Shown: piece by piece, positions 1 through 9,959 of the stretch
Numbering within the stretch: position 1 is the first letter of the stretch
Layout of the letters: the number at the start of each line of letters is the position of its first letter
Assembly (NCBI GenBank): GCA_003508835.1
Contig: PUFA01000007.1
Location: 18,561,001-18,625,000, forward strand
Length of the DNA: 64,000 nt
DNA from: Eonycteris spelaea
Lineage: Eukaryota > Chordata > Mammalia > Chiroptera > Pteropodidae
Direction of reading: 5' to 3'
Program-made: the position numbers and the translations under genes
Notes under the pieces: generated by a model
Told to the model about the DNA's origin: nothing
Databases searched by the model: none
Seen by the model: only the letters and a program-made list of their open reading frames with translations

Positions 1-494
1 TTTATTTTTCTTAAAAAAATAGATTGAAGAAAAGTTGAGTAATTCCTTTTGTTAATAAATTGTCATCCTCTTTTCAGGAATCTTAGGTTGAATTCCCTAG
101 AAGTATCATTTGAGAGGATAACTTATTCAAGCGATTTATTAAAAGAGTAAACTGAGAAGGAAAGTAAAGAAACCAATATGAGAAGAGAAAAAATATTAAA
201 CCAGATTATGTTTTCAGCTAAAGACTATTTTCAGTCTGATCTCAGTACCTGGACAATTGATGTACCAGACACTGAGTTAATCCTTCCTTGAGGCAAAGGG
301 CTAACTTTTTGTACTGCCATGTAATCAGATGTTAATTTTTGGGCTGCCACCAAGGACATGTGCAACCAACCTAACACCAACTGGTAGGTAGAGGTCAAAT
401 CTTCTGAGAAGGAATCACCTGTGTGTCACCGGTCCAGAAAAGAGGACCTGTAAAGGATATCAGAGTATCCACAACATCATATATTTTTAGTAGC
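1..494. other. Unassigned AT-rich sequence
   Basis: No gene, RNA or repeat is recognised here. Frames are short and there is no CpG cluster. It ends where the 3' end of a reverse-oriented L2 begins. Confidence 0.5.
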
Positions 495-3190
495 CCATGA
501 TGTACTTTATTCAATTAGGATTTATTGAGCACCTACTGAGTAGCAGGCTTATTTGAGGTACTAGAAATACAGAAGTGAATAAAACAGATATAAAATCATG
601 TCCTATTGGAGCTTACATTCTAGTGGAGAAGGAGAGGTAATAAACAGATAAATTACTTAATACGTCAAAGGTTGTTAAGGAGTATGAAGGAAAACACAGT
701 AGTGAAGGGGAGGGGCTGCAACTTTTAAGATAAGGTGGTCAAGGAATGCTTCATTGAGAAGAAGATGTGGAGCAAGGACCTAGAAGAGGTGAGTGGACAA
801 ATCATGCAGATATTCTGAGAAAGAATTTTTTAGCAGAAATTACTGCAGGTAGTGCAAAGTTCTCAAGCTGGGAGTGCTGGTTGTTTACAAGAAGAAATAA
901 GGATTTTGGCATTACTGAAATAGAGAGAAATATGGGGAGAATAAAAGAGATGAGATGAGAGAGAGCAACGGCAAGGCCAGGTAGGGCCTTATAGGTTCCC
1001 ATGAGTGCTTGATTTTAACTCTGAGTGAAATAAAAAAAAAAAAATCATTGGGAGGATTATCAGAAGAGTAGCAAGATCTGACTTGTATCTTGAATGGAAC
1101 ACTTTACCTGCAGTTTTGAGAGGAGGTGGTAGACAGAGAAAGAACAGAGATACCCTTTAGAAGACTATTACAGCATCTAAAAGAGAGATGTATGTAAGAT
1201 TTTTTTTATTCTAAATATATTTTGAATATACAGCCAATGGAATTTGTTGACTGAATACGTGGGATGAGAAGAGGAAATGAGTCAAATGTGATTCTAAACT
1301 GAAACACTCATAACAACCGACCAACAGCATGGGTCTGCTTTCAAATTGATGGTCATGATCAGTTTCATTGGAGGTAATGTTTACTTTGCTTTAACAAAAG
1401 ATGCAGGATAGGAATCAATGCAGAATTCATGGTGCGATGGCATAGCAGAGGTCTTGTGATTCATATGAGCAATTTCTGAAACCCCCAGATCACTCTGCAT
1501 TTGGCATGCACAAGTTCCTAAGAGAAAAAGCTGAACGAAGTGTTAATGTCAGCTCAGGGAAAACATCAGTTCTGTTGTCCTTTCAGCTTGTATACTTTGT
1601 GTCCACTTCCTGATGCAGCTGTATCTCATAAATATTGGTTAGTCATTACTCGATAAATGGTCTCAAAAATGAGATACAGGTGCTTGGTCCTGTACATATA
1701 ATGTTGGATAGAACCTCACTCAAATTGGATCTGTTATACTCCTGTAAATTTCATTAGTCAAGATATGAATCATCGGTTGTCTCTGAGAATAAATAAGAAG
1801 GAAGTAATCAGCCATTGCTGTTCTCTTTCCAAAAATGTTTTGGCCTCATCAACTGGAAGCATAAAGTTGCCATCTTATAGGAGCAGTGGCTTTGAAGTCA
1901 TAGGAAGAAGATACATTAAATTGGAGATATATTTTATGCATCCAAGTGGAGATGAACAGGAAATTTGATAACAGGAATCTGAATTTTAGGAGAGAAGTTT
2001 GGGATAGAGATATGTATTTGAGAGTTAACAAGAGATAAATGGTATTTAAATCCATGAGTGTAGATGAAAACAATGAGATCCAAAGAGAGTGAGTATGGAT
2101 AGAAATATCTACTAATTGAGAATTTCAGTTGTCAGGGAGGTAAAAGAGAACTAGCAAAGGATACCAAGATCAAGATGTCAGTAAAAAAAAGAGAAAGAAT
2201 CATAGTCTCTGATGCTTTATAAAGTCAGTGGGGAGGGGAAAGATTTAAAAATTAAGAATGTAGCAATCAACTGCTTCAAATTCTGATAATCAGATGTCCA
2301 GAACAAGGACTGCTGGCTTTAGCCACAAGAAAGTCAATGATGACATTTACAAAAGCAGTTTTGTGGAGTTGTGTGGAAATATTAATTAGAGATGGACTGA
2401 GAGAAAATGGGAGAAAAAGAACTAGAGACAGCAGATATAGATAAACTTTGCTGTAAGAGGATCAGGATCTGAGAATTGCAGCAATAGCCGAAAAAACAGT
2501 CATCAAAAGAAAGGTTTCTGTTGTTGCTGTTGAGAGATATTATAGGCTTGGGAGAATGATCTGGTAGATAAGAAAAACTAATAATGAAAGAGAGAAGAAG
2601 AATTACTGGAATGATGTTCTTAAGTGAGTAAGAAAGGATGAAACTAATGTACCAGGTAAGGTGTCGACCCCAGAGAGGAGTGCAAACAGTTCTTCCATTT
2701 TAGCAGAAGGAAAGGAAGAAATACATGAGCAAAGAGGCAGGTCAGTGGGTGAAAATTTGTGGATGTTTTATCTTTAGTTACTATTTCCTCATTGAAATAC
2801 AACACAAGGCAGACATCTGAGGATGAGGTGAGAAGAGGAGGTGTTAGATGTTTAAGGAAAGAACAGAAGGTGTGAACTGTTATGTGGGAGAGTGAATGGA
2901 TAGAGAAATGTAGTTAGGATTTCTGGGCAAAAGAAGTAAGAGTCCACTGGAGAGTCGGAGCCAAGGTGTTACAGTTAGACAATGCAGAATCGTTGTATGC
3001 TCTTCTCCAGCCATGTTCCGTTGTGAGGTTCAGTAAACTTGTAGGCTAGAGATAATCTAGGTTGGGATTTTTTCAGGTGAGTGTATAAAGTGAGAAATGA
3101 GCAAGACGATGGAAAGTGCAAAGGAGTTATGATCATGATGGGCCATGAAATCTGAACTGTTCAAGAATCAAAATGAGGACACAGGAAGTA
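495..3190 (-). mobile_element. Long antisense L2 LINE fragment (interrupted)
   Basis: The plus strand reads as the reverse complement of L2. It opens with the L2 3' end (tttattgagcacctactgag, then a tgaataaaacag-like stretch) and continues through the segment matching the L2 C-terminal coding region. The reverse transcriptase region is reached near 1849-2073, where the minus frame contains TIYLLLTLKYISLS, a decayed version of the YADD box area. L2 encodes an endonuclease/reverse transcriptase; no intact frame survives. With the insert at about 1309-1836 removed, roughly 2.2 kb of L2 remains, unusually long because most mammalian copies are short 3' fragments. L2 has been inactive since early mammalian evolution. 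Confidence 0.85.
1309..1836. other. ~530 bp unidentified insert inside the L2
   Basis: L2 similarity stops after gtgattctaaactg and resumes at ttttggcctcatcaactgg, points that are adjacent in L2. The sequence between does not read as L2. It has no poly-A tail or obvious terminal inverted repeats, and I do not recognise the family. It could be an old LTR or DNA transposon fragment, or highly diverged sequence. Confidence 0.5.
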
Positions 3191-3640
3191 GGGAAATGAA
3201 GGCCTTTAACGTAAGGAGATAAAAACAAAAGACTGAAGGTCTAGGCAAAGTGGAAAATGAGATATCACCTACACATGTCAGAATGGCTATCATCAATAAA
3301 TCAAAGACAGCAAGTGTTGGTGAGGATGTGGAGAAAAGAGAACCCTTATTCACCGTTAGTGGGATTGTAAATAAGTGCAGCCACTAGGGGAAAGAGCAAG
3401 GAGATTCCTCAAAAAATTAAAAGTAGCGCTACATAAACCCAACAATTCCATTTCTGGGTATTTATCTGAAGAAAATAAAAACAATAATTCAAAAAGGATG
3501 TGCACCTCTACGTTCATTGCAGCACTATTTACAATAGCCTAGATAGAAACAATGTACGTGTTAATAGATAGATGATTGGATAAAGAAGAAGTGGTACATG
3601 TGTACAATGGCATATTACTCAACTATAAAAAAAGAATGAA

Positions 3641-3760
3641 GTCTACAGCCATGCCACCCTGAACAAGACCAATCCTGTCTGATCTCAGAAGCTAAGCAGG
3701 TTTGGCCCTGGTTAGTATTTGGATGGGAGACCACCTAGGAAGATCAGGTGCTGTAGGTGT
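3641..3760 (+). pseudogene. 5S rRNA-like head of the retroposon
   Basis: This is the ribosomal 5S-homologous portion of the insert. Many of the ~20 differences are at CpG sites of the functional gene (for example cggcc to cagcc and accgcct to accacct), as expected from methylation-driven decay. It lacks the T-run terminator directly after the gene end, so it is not a functional 5S gene. 5S rRNA is a structural RNA of the large ribosomal subunit. Confidence 0.8.
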
Positions 3761-3883
3761 AAACAAATAAAAATAAGGGATTGTAAGTTGACAAGGTCCT
3801 TGCAATCTGTGAGGTCAACCAAGGATTGCTTCACCTAAAAAAATAAAATAAAAATGAAAAAAATTTTTAAATAAAATAATAAA
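3641..3883 (+). mobile_element. 5S rRNA-derived SINE-like retroposon
   Basis: Positions 3641-3760 align without gaps to mammalian 5S rRNA from its first base (gtctacagccatgccaccct) to its last (gtgctgtaggtgt), about 83% identical by hand count. The internal pol III control elements are recognisable: the A-box region agaagctaagcagg and the C-box region ttggatgggagacc. Unlike a plain 5S pseudogene, it continues for about 80 bases of non-5S sequence (3761-3840) and then an A-rich aaaataaaat-type tail. The insert is flanked by a 16 bp target duplication, ataaaaaaagaatgaa (3625-3640) and ataaaaaaggaaggaa (3884-3899), 14 of 16 matching, inside an L1. This is the signature of L1-driven retroposition. 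Structure suggests a 5S-headed SINE (SINE3 type). Confidence 0.8.
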
Positions 3884-4130
3884 ATAAAAAAGGAAGGAAA
3901 TCTTGCCATTTATGACAACAATAAAATTTTATTTCTATGTAAAACCTAAAAAACAAACAAACAAAACAGAAACTCATAAATACAGAGAAAAAAATTGTTT
4001 GACAGAGGGGAGGGAGTGGGGGTGGTAAAGAACGCTCAAGATAATGGAACTCTCGTCTAGTTGAACATGAAAATCACTATAGTTTTGATGGGGTAATGTT
4101 AGGGAATGAAACAGTGATCAACAGCTACAA

Positions 4131-4500
4131 TCTCCAAGGAATTAAGGAGTGGCCCAAGGACAAGGCTGGTAGTGGGAATTCATATGGAAGTGGGAGGAAG
4201 AATTGTCTGGAATTAGCAGTTGGAAACAGAGAGAGTATATAGTCTTATCCCAGCCCAGTGGTGGTCTGCAGGGTGTAATGACGTCACGGGGGAGCATGTA
4301 TATTACAAATTTAATGTCGCAGGGACTACCCCATTCACAAGCAATTCCAAATTCTGGTATAGTTAGTTGGCCAACATGGGTTTGTTGGTCACTCCTGACC
4401 ACAGAGTATCCCAGGGTGGCAGTCACAGTCGGTTTGCTCCTGTTACTTTCCAGGCAGGAACTGGACTTTTAAGTATACTTCCTACTTCAGCAAAGAAGAG
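4131..4500. other. Unassigned segment with a perfect CRE palindrome
   Basis: No repeat family is recognised. It has slightly more GC and CpG than its surroundings and contains a perfect tgacgtca (4279-4286) and gttggccaac (4366-4375), which resembles an NF1 dyad. Overlapping open frames of 89 codons (plus) and 94 codons (minus) look like chance openings. Regulatory function is only possible, not shown. Confidence 0.35.
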
Positions 4501-4524
4501 GTGGTTTCTAATAGAGCATTAACC

Positions 4525-4547
4525 TTTTTTTTTTTTTTTTTTTTTTT
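4525..4547 (+). repeat. Poly-T tract, 23 nt
   Basis: An uninterrupted run of 23 T. It might be the poly-A tail of a minus-strand retroposon lying to the right, but I do not recognise the sequence after 4547 and found no flanking duplication. Confidence 0.9.
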
Positions 4548-5650
4548 GTAGCCTTCTTGATTCTTTTTCAAAATTCAGAACCAGCAATTCTCTGCTTATC
4601 TAAAAAGAGCTGAGTCAATGGTCAGGCACTGGTTCACACGGCTGAGTTTCAGTTGGACATCCAAACACCACTATTCATAATTATATTGCTACTCCACACA
4701 CACAAACTTCCCAGCTTGAAATGAGCTCAGTAAGAAACTGCAGCAACTTACCTGGCACTGGCGCAGTTTATTGTTGTGCAAGCAATCCGCTTGCCACAGA
4801 ACATCTTGATTTGTGTTCACATTCTAATGCACTAATCTTCCTAATATCCCTTATATTTATTTACGACATAAATCAAATCTTACTCAGAACTAAGTCGTTA
4901 CTGTGTGTGTTTTTTTTTTTTCTCCAGCTCTCCTGCTGGGTGTATTTATGTTATGCTGTGTTGTGTTGCTACACTTGCTACAAATTTATCTGAGTTTCGA
5001 CTTTTACTGCTGATTTAGCAAACATTTTATATTCTGCAATGAACTGTAAACATTTTTTTCTCTGACAGATCCATTATGACAAGTGTTATAAACTCTTCAC
5101 TGCAGACCGTATCTCTTCTATTGAGCTTCTCTTTATATCAATTTTACTATGCACAGAAAATGATGCTGGTAATATTGTACCTGTCTGAGCTCAGCCAGGG
5201 AAATCAGTAAGTCCTGCAACATGGAGCATTTATATGCTACATTTTATTACATCTGTTTCTGTTTTATATGGCATGTTAGAGGGAATCAAATTTTAATAGT
5301 CATCAGATGAGCTGAAACTAGCCCATGAACTCCAACTTCTTTCCATTTAAAAAGTTATGTAAACACACAAAACATTTTTAAGTAGCTGGTAAAGCTTCTC
5401 ATTTCCTATCAGGTCTAAAATATCATAATGTATGTATCTACATTAAACCCAGGTTACATCTAAGAATCAACATTAATCCCAAAGAATAATCTTCATCCTG
5501 CTAAGCTATGTCCATATCCTTGTTTATTTTTTATGATGATGGTGGGGGCTATCTTTCATTTACCAGCAGTTTTCAATGAATAAGAATATAAAAATTCTAC
5601 CAAAAAAAAAAAAAAAACCAGTGAGGATAAAATAAGAAAATAAACTCACG
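4548..5650. other. Unassigned AT-rich sequence
   Basis: No gene or recognisable repeat. A 90-codon plus frame (4721-4993) contains a poly-T-encoded phenylalanine run and no family signature. There is an A run near 5602-5616. Nothing further can be supported. Confidence 0.5.
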
Positions 5651-6008
5651 TGTTATGGGCTGAATTCTGTCCCTTTTCAAATTTCATATGTTGAAGACCT
5701 AAATCCCAGTATCTGAGAAAGCAATTCTATTGGAGGTGTATTCTTTAAAGAGGTAATTAAGTTAAATAAAACCATTAGGTTTGGCCCTAACCCAATATGA
5801 CTGGTGTCCTTATAAGAAGAAATGATTAGAACACAGACACACAGAGAAACAAGACCATGCAAAAATACAAGGAGGGAAAGATGGCCATCTGCAAGCCAAG
5901 GAAAGAGGACTCAGAAGAAACCAAATCTGCTCTTGATCTTGGACCACTACCCTTCAGAGTTGTGAGAAACTAAATCTTTGTTATTTAAGCCCCTAGCAAA
6001 TTAATACA
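5651..6008 (+). mobile_element. Solitary MLT1-type MaLR LTR
   Basis: Reads through the typical MLT1 order: tgttatgggctgaattctgt, then catatgttgaagacctaaat, ggccctaacccaatatgact, ggtgtccttataagaag, atggccatctgcaagccaag, gagttgtgagaaactaaat and ccctagcaaattaatac. MLT1 LTRs belong to the ERVL-MaLR endogenous retrovirus group of eutherians. No internal retroviral sequence follows, so it is a solo LTR. A MIR abuts its right edge. Confidence 0.9.
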
Positions 6009-6230
6009 CATTTACACATTTATTAGATCTAATTTTCATATGTTATTTCATTTAATTTCCTCAATAATTCTGGGTGATGTATCTACATTTTCATTTTTAA
6101 AGATGAATAAACCAAGGCTCAGAAACAGTAAGCAATTTACTCTGGGTCACCCAGCTTAATGTTAAAGAGCTATGATTAAAATTCAGGTTGTTCCGACTCG
6201 AAATCCATGCTCTTTCCTCTACATGTTGTC
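6009..6230 (-). mobile_element. MIR SINE, antisense
   Basis: The plus strand reads as reverse-complement MIR: ttatttcatttaatttcctc, attctgggtgatgtat, then ttaaagatgaataaaccaag, ctcagaaacagtaagcaatt and gggtcacccagctt. MIR is an ancient tRNA-derived SINE mobilised by L2. Confidence 0.8.
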
Positions 6231-6589
6231 TCTTTTGTACATTTATCCATCTATCCCACTGGTACTATAATGTAATATATAATAAAAGACGGCAAGGAGG
6301 GCCAGCCATGTCTAGGTTACATGCAAATCTTCAAAGAAGTTTTACACCTGTTGTTAACTCTCCCATTCCTGATGAATGAGGCATGCATTTGTGAGATTTA
6401 ATTTTTCCAATTAAAAAAAAAAACCAGCCCATTTATACCAGACCTAACTATTAATATTCATGGAATTGATTCTATCAAAGACTAGAAAACAGTATTCTTT
6501 TTGAAGAAGGCATTCTGGGTCACGACACCGCATACCTTGAAAATATTTCTAGAGTTTCACTCTTCACCTCTCAACTTCAAATTGAACAA
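6231..6589. other. Unassigned sequence
   Basis: AT-rich, with an A run near 6413-6423. No repeat family or gene is recognised. Confidence 0.5.
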
Positions 6590-6715
6590 ATAGCTGTTGA
6601 TCATCTTCTGCATTTTGGGCACTATGTTTGGCACAAAGGAGGCAAAGTGGATAAGACAGACATAGTCCTCGCCCTCACACAGATTTCAGTATGATCATCA
6701 CACTGACTTCGGTGG
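6590..6715 (-). mobile_element. L2 3' fragment, antisense
   Basis: The order matches the reverse-complement L2 3' end in decayed form: gggcactatgtttggcac, then aagtggataagacagac and catagtcctcgccctcac. It faces another L2 3' end at 6770-6890. Confidence 0.6.
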
Positions 6716-6769
6716 GGTTTATTTGTTTGCTTGTGTTGTTTTGCTGTTGTTTTTTTAAGATGTCTCTTT

Positions 6770-6890
6770 TCTATCTAAACAGAAAGCCTCGAGGTCGTGA
6801 CTGTGCCTTGTTTGTCTTTGTGGCCCCAATGCCTGGCAGAGTGCCTGGCACATATTAAGAGCTCAATAAATATTTTTAAATTGAATTGGG
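6770..6890 (+). mobile_element. L2 3' end
   Basis: Contains the hallmark L2 tail: cttgtttgtctttgtggccc, caatgcctggcagagtgcct, ggcacatattaagagctcaa, ending in taaatatttttaaattgaat. Confidence 0.85.
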
Positions 6891-7129
6891 ATTCCAAATT
6901 TATAGCTGATGAAGATGAATGAATACCCGTTACTTGACAGGAGTTCAAGTGACATTCTGAAAACTGCTGATGGCAGCTCAGCCTTTGTGCACCACACATA
7001 AATACCAACCGTTCGAATGGTTTGTAAAGCTGAGCTAATGTGAAAAGATAATCTTAGACACCGGATCACTAATTGTTGCCTTCTTTTTCCTACTTTCCTC
7101 CCTCCTATTTTTGTCACATAATGTGCTTC

Positions 7130-7410
7130 TTATAACATTTTTACTTTGATTTAAAAACAAGAATTATAAATATAAAATGCACAAATAGAAGATGGCTCAT
7201 CTTCGTGTCATAACCTAGAGATAAACACTGTTATAATTTTAAAAAATTATCCTTTTAGTCTTCTACACCTATAGTTATTATATATATATTCTTTTACAGC
7301 TGGGAATCACACTATGCAGAAAGCTCTGTAACATGTCTTCTTCTCAAAAACATTTATTGAAAATATTAATCCATACCATTAAATATTCAAGTATGATGTA
7401 AAAGACCTGA
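7130..7410. mobile_element. L1M 3'-region-like fragment
   Basis: Matches the order seen in many old L1 3' regions: acctagagataaacactgtt, an attatccttttagtcttcta-type stretch, then ggaatcacactatgcag, gtaacatgtcttcttctc and accattaaatattcaag. Segments of the same type occur at 20060-20500 and 63150-63720. Subfamily and orientation are not settled. Confidence 0.55.
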
Positions 7411-7439
7411 ACAGACTCAATAGATTTAATGGGTAGTAA

Positions 7440-7560
7440 TTCTTTTTCATTCATTTATTCAGTGCCTATCTACTGTTTACCAGATAGTATGGTAGACAGC
7501 AGAGCTACAAAGATTATAAGGCTTAAGACCTACATTTAAAGGTTGCATTATAATCTTTGG
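7440..7560 (-). mobile_element. L2 3' fragment, antisense
   Basis: attcatttattcagtgccta, then ctgtttaccagatagtatgg and agagctacaaagattataag correspond to the reverse-complement L2 3' end. Confidence 0.65.
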
Positions 7561-7689
7561 ATATTTTCTCTCCACTGTATAAAATTATCCAGCATTAATT
7601 TATTTCTTTGCCCATTATTAATTTTTCCAGTAAATATTATTTTTTGAACATAACTTATATGCTAACTCTTCCACCTTCAACCCTTTCTT

Positions 7690-8045
7690 GCACTCAAAAT
7701 ATTTATTGAGTATCTAATATATGAAAAGCTCTGTTCTAAGCAATGGGAAGATATCAGTAAACAAGACTGGAATACTGAGGAGGCCTGTGTAACAAGAGTG
7801 GAGTGAGCACGGCATGGGACAATGGTAGGGAATGAGACCAGGGAGGTACAAGGGGATTGTAGGGTGTTGGAGCAGTAGATAAAATGGTGCTGAGAACTTC
7901 CAGAAGTTCTTTTCTAGATACCTTTATTTTCTCAGTGAAGTTGGAATTAAAATCGTCAAGGAAAAGAGGCAGGAGGAAACTAGCCTTTGAAGGACTGCAG
8001 AAAGGCAGCAAGATCACATTCTTAGAGAAGCAATTCCACACCATG
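7690..8045 (-). mobile_element. L2 fragment, antisense
   Basis: Starts with the L2 3' end in reverse (aaaatatttattgagtatct, then ctctgttctaagcaatggg). It then jumps by internal deletion to upstream L2 sequence, including tttattttctcagtgaagtt near 7924. Open frames on both strands here are L2 shadows without function. Confidence 0.7.
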
Positions 8046-8079
8046 TCTTCAGTGGGGCGCTTCTTCTTGCCTTGGTCAT

Positions 8080-8295
8080 TTTTAGTGTGTTCTTCCCATT
8101 TAGTTCCACAGAACTTTGTGCATCACCCTTTCACATGCACTTACCACGTGTTATTGTAGGTAGTTTCTTGCAAGACTTTCTCCCTGATGGACTGTGAGCT
8201 CTCCAAAGGTTTGGGTAATGTTTGATTCACCAGAGTAACCACAGCACAGTTTTGAATGCATAGTAAATAACTATTAAATTTCTGTCGAATGAATA
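8080..8295 (+). mobile_element. L2 3' end
   Basis: Sense L2 tail: catcaccctttcacatgcac, then ggactgtgagctctccaaag, accacagcacagttttgaat and gcatagtaaataactatta. It lies back to back with the antisense L2 on its left. Confidence 0.75.
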
Positions 8296-8867
8296 TATTT
8301 GATGAAAGAATGTTCTTAATGACCTGTTTTTATTCCTTTTTTTTTTTTTTTTTTTTTGTCAAGGGTCTCAGCAACTAAGTCCAAGCATGAATACCAAGAT
8401 TTGCTATCCTGTTTCATTGGAAAAATTTTGGACTTTTTTAGAATTATTTTTTTAGAGTCTGGAATTACACATTTTTGTAAGCAGCAGTTGTTTTTTTTTT
8501 TTTTATTGCTTCCAAAGTTACATTAAGATGTTAATTTAGTACAAAAAAACATGAACCTAGGGAAGGTTTAAGAAAATTAAGTCACTCGTTTAGATTTAGT
8601 ATGTATAGTCCAGGAAATGGAAGACAAATAGTTTTACCCACACGGTGACTCCTGGTGCATGGTAGTGGCTGCATGTTTAAAAGAACTGAAGGGACTTACT
8701 TGGATTCAGAATGGAAGAGAGGCGTCTTCAGTTAGGGATGCCTACCTTAGGTGTGATTTGATGGGCAGAGGCATGCCTGCCCTGAAATGCCAAATATGGA
8801 TTAAGATATTGTTAGAGTTTTCTGAAATCCAAGACAATGTTTGGTATCTTTTAGTTACTCAGTTATT
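8296..8867. other. Unassigned sequence with T tracts
   Basis: Contains a 21 nt poly-T (8337-8357) and another T run near 8490-8504. No body of a known retroposon is recognised beside either run, and no gene is seen. Confidence 0.5.
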
Positions 8868-9000
8868 CCACACTGTTTATTGAGAACTCTGCTTATTGTG
8901 CTATATACACCAATAAGAATACATCAATGAAAAAGTCTGGATTCTTTATGTCTATTTATAGCTATGGAAGTGAAGCAAATAAGTCTAATTATAATACAAT
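8868..9000 (-). mobile_element. L2 3' fragment, antisense
   Basis: cactgtttattgagaactct, then gcttattgtgctatatacac and aataagaatacatcaatg match the reverse L2 3' end in decayed form. Confidence 0.55.
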
Positions 9001-9149
9001 ATGAGGGGAACTTCTTTGGGGAAGGTTAGGGTGTAGTAGAAACACATATATTGAGGGACCTAATTCAAAATTGGGAAAAACAAAGAATACTTGTCTGAAA
9101 AATTAATTTCCGATTTCCTATTCTGTATGTAAGGAGCCTAGAAGTTGCC

Positions 9150-9920
9150 GCTCTGTTCTAACAATGAGATAAACAGACTGAAAAATCAACAACTCTTCTC
9201 GGATCCATAAGAGAGGGGAGGATACAGGGCAAACCACTGCCAAGAAGAGACAGACAGGTGAATACGGGAAGTCATGGCTTACTGGAGCAGAGACTCCGAA
9301 GCAGAGACCATGACAGGAACCAGTGTCAGGATGAGAAATTGGAATTGTGATTGATGAATTGCTGGAAGCTCACTGTGACAACTACGAGAGTTGTCCAGGG
9401 GGACTCAGTCACAGGAAGATCCCTACAATATTTTGAAATGTACCTCTAGGATCTTAACCAGGTATTCACAGTAAATATCTGAGAAAAATCCCCTTGTGCT
9501 TCCACCAGGAGTAGGAGAAAAGAAACCATTTTTGCAATATGCCAGAGTTCTGTTCTTTAAGAAAGCCTGTCCTCAGGAAAAACTAGTTAACCAGAACCTA
9601 ACCTGCTAGAGTATCACCAAGCCTAATTTACCTTGGGGAAGGGAAATGCCCTATGCCTGCCTTCTCTAGAGCCATCCTGTCTACCTAAGAGGAAAGGAAA
9701 ACACTGAGAATCTCTTGGGAAGTTCACAGTTCAGAGGAATAGGCTCTCTAAAAGATTGAGACCACATCACAGAACTACAGAATGCTTCCCTTTCTCCCTC
9801 ACCACATTGCTGAAGGACTGTTCATAGAAGTTCCCTTTACCCAGTATATCACATTCAGCAATCAAGAAAAAATACAAAGCATATCAAAAGAAGTAACTAG
9901 AAAATAATGACTAGAAATGA
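9150..9920 (+). mobile_element. Old L1 / HAL1-type 5' region
   Basis: The later part (about 9660-9890) reads as the leader upstream of ORF1 in L1M/HAL1 elements: gaggaaaggaaaacactgag, cttgggaagttcacagttca, gagaccacatcacagaacta, gaatgcttccctttctccct and attcagcaatcaagaaaaaa. The part before 9450 is assigned only by continuity. A minus-strand segment of the same class occurs at 23200-23690. Confidence 0.6.
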
Positions 9921-9959
9921 ACTCCCCGCTTCCCCCCAAAATAGAAGAATGGTTTCAAC

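Larger units (their letters stand above)
3245..4130 (+). mobile_element. Old L1 LINE, ORF2 3' end and 3' region, interrupted
   Basis: The sequence follows the L1 ORF2 C-terminal coding region: gagatatcacctacacatgt, then an accattccatttctgggtat-like stretch, then the segment coding for the terminal FGNNVEKLEPSYIA-type region in decayed form, and gcatattactcaactataaa. After the insertion at 3641-3883 the L1 resumes at 3900 with atcttgccatttatgac and runs into a G-rich 3' UTR (gggagggagtgggggtgg, near 4006). There is no intact frame. The nearly complete L1 context makes the insertion boundaries unambiguous. Confidence 0.8.

Noticed and set aside
3376..3392. CTCF-like ccactaggggaaag
   Set aside because: It lies in L1 ORF2 sequence where a similar string is expected (gccactatgg in L1), so it is most likely decay noise.
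3641..3760. A functional 5S rRNA gene
   Set aside because: About one base in six differs from the functional gene, several in the pol III control regions, and there is no T-run terminator directly after the gene end.
4525..4547. Poly-T as the tail of a minus-strand processed pseudogene
   Set aside because: Sequence to the right contains no recognisable gene or SINE body, and no matching flanking duplication was found.
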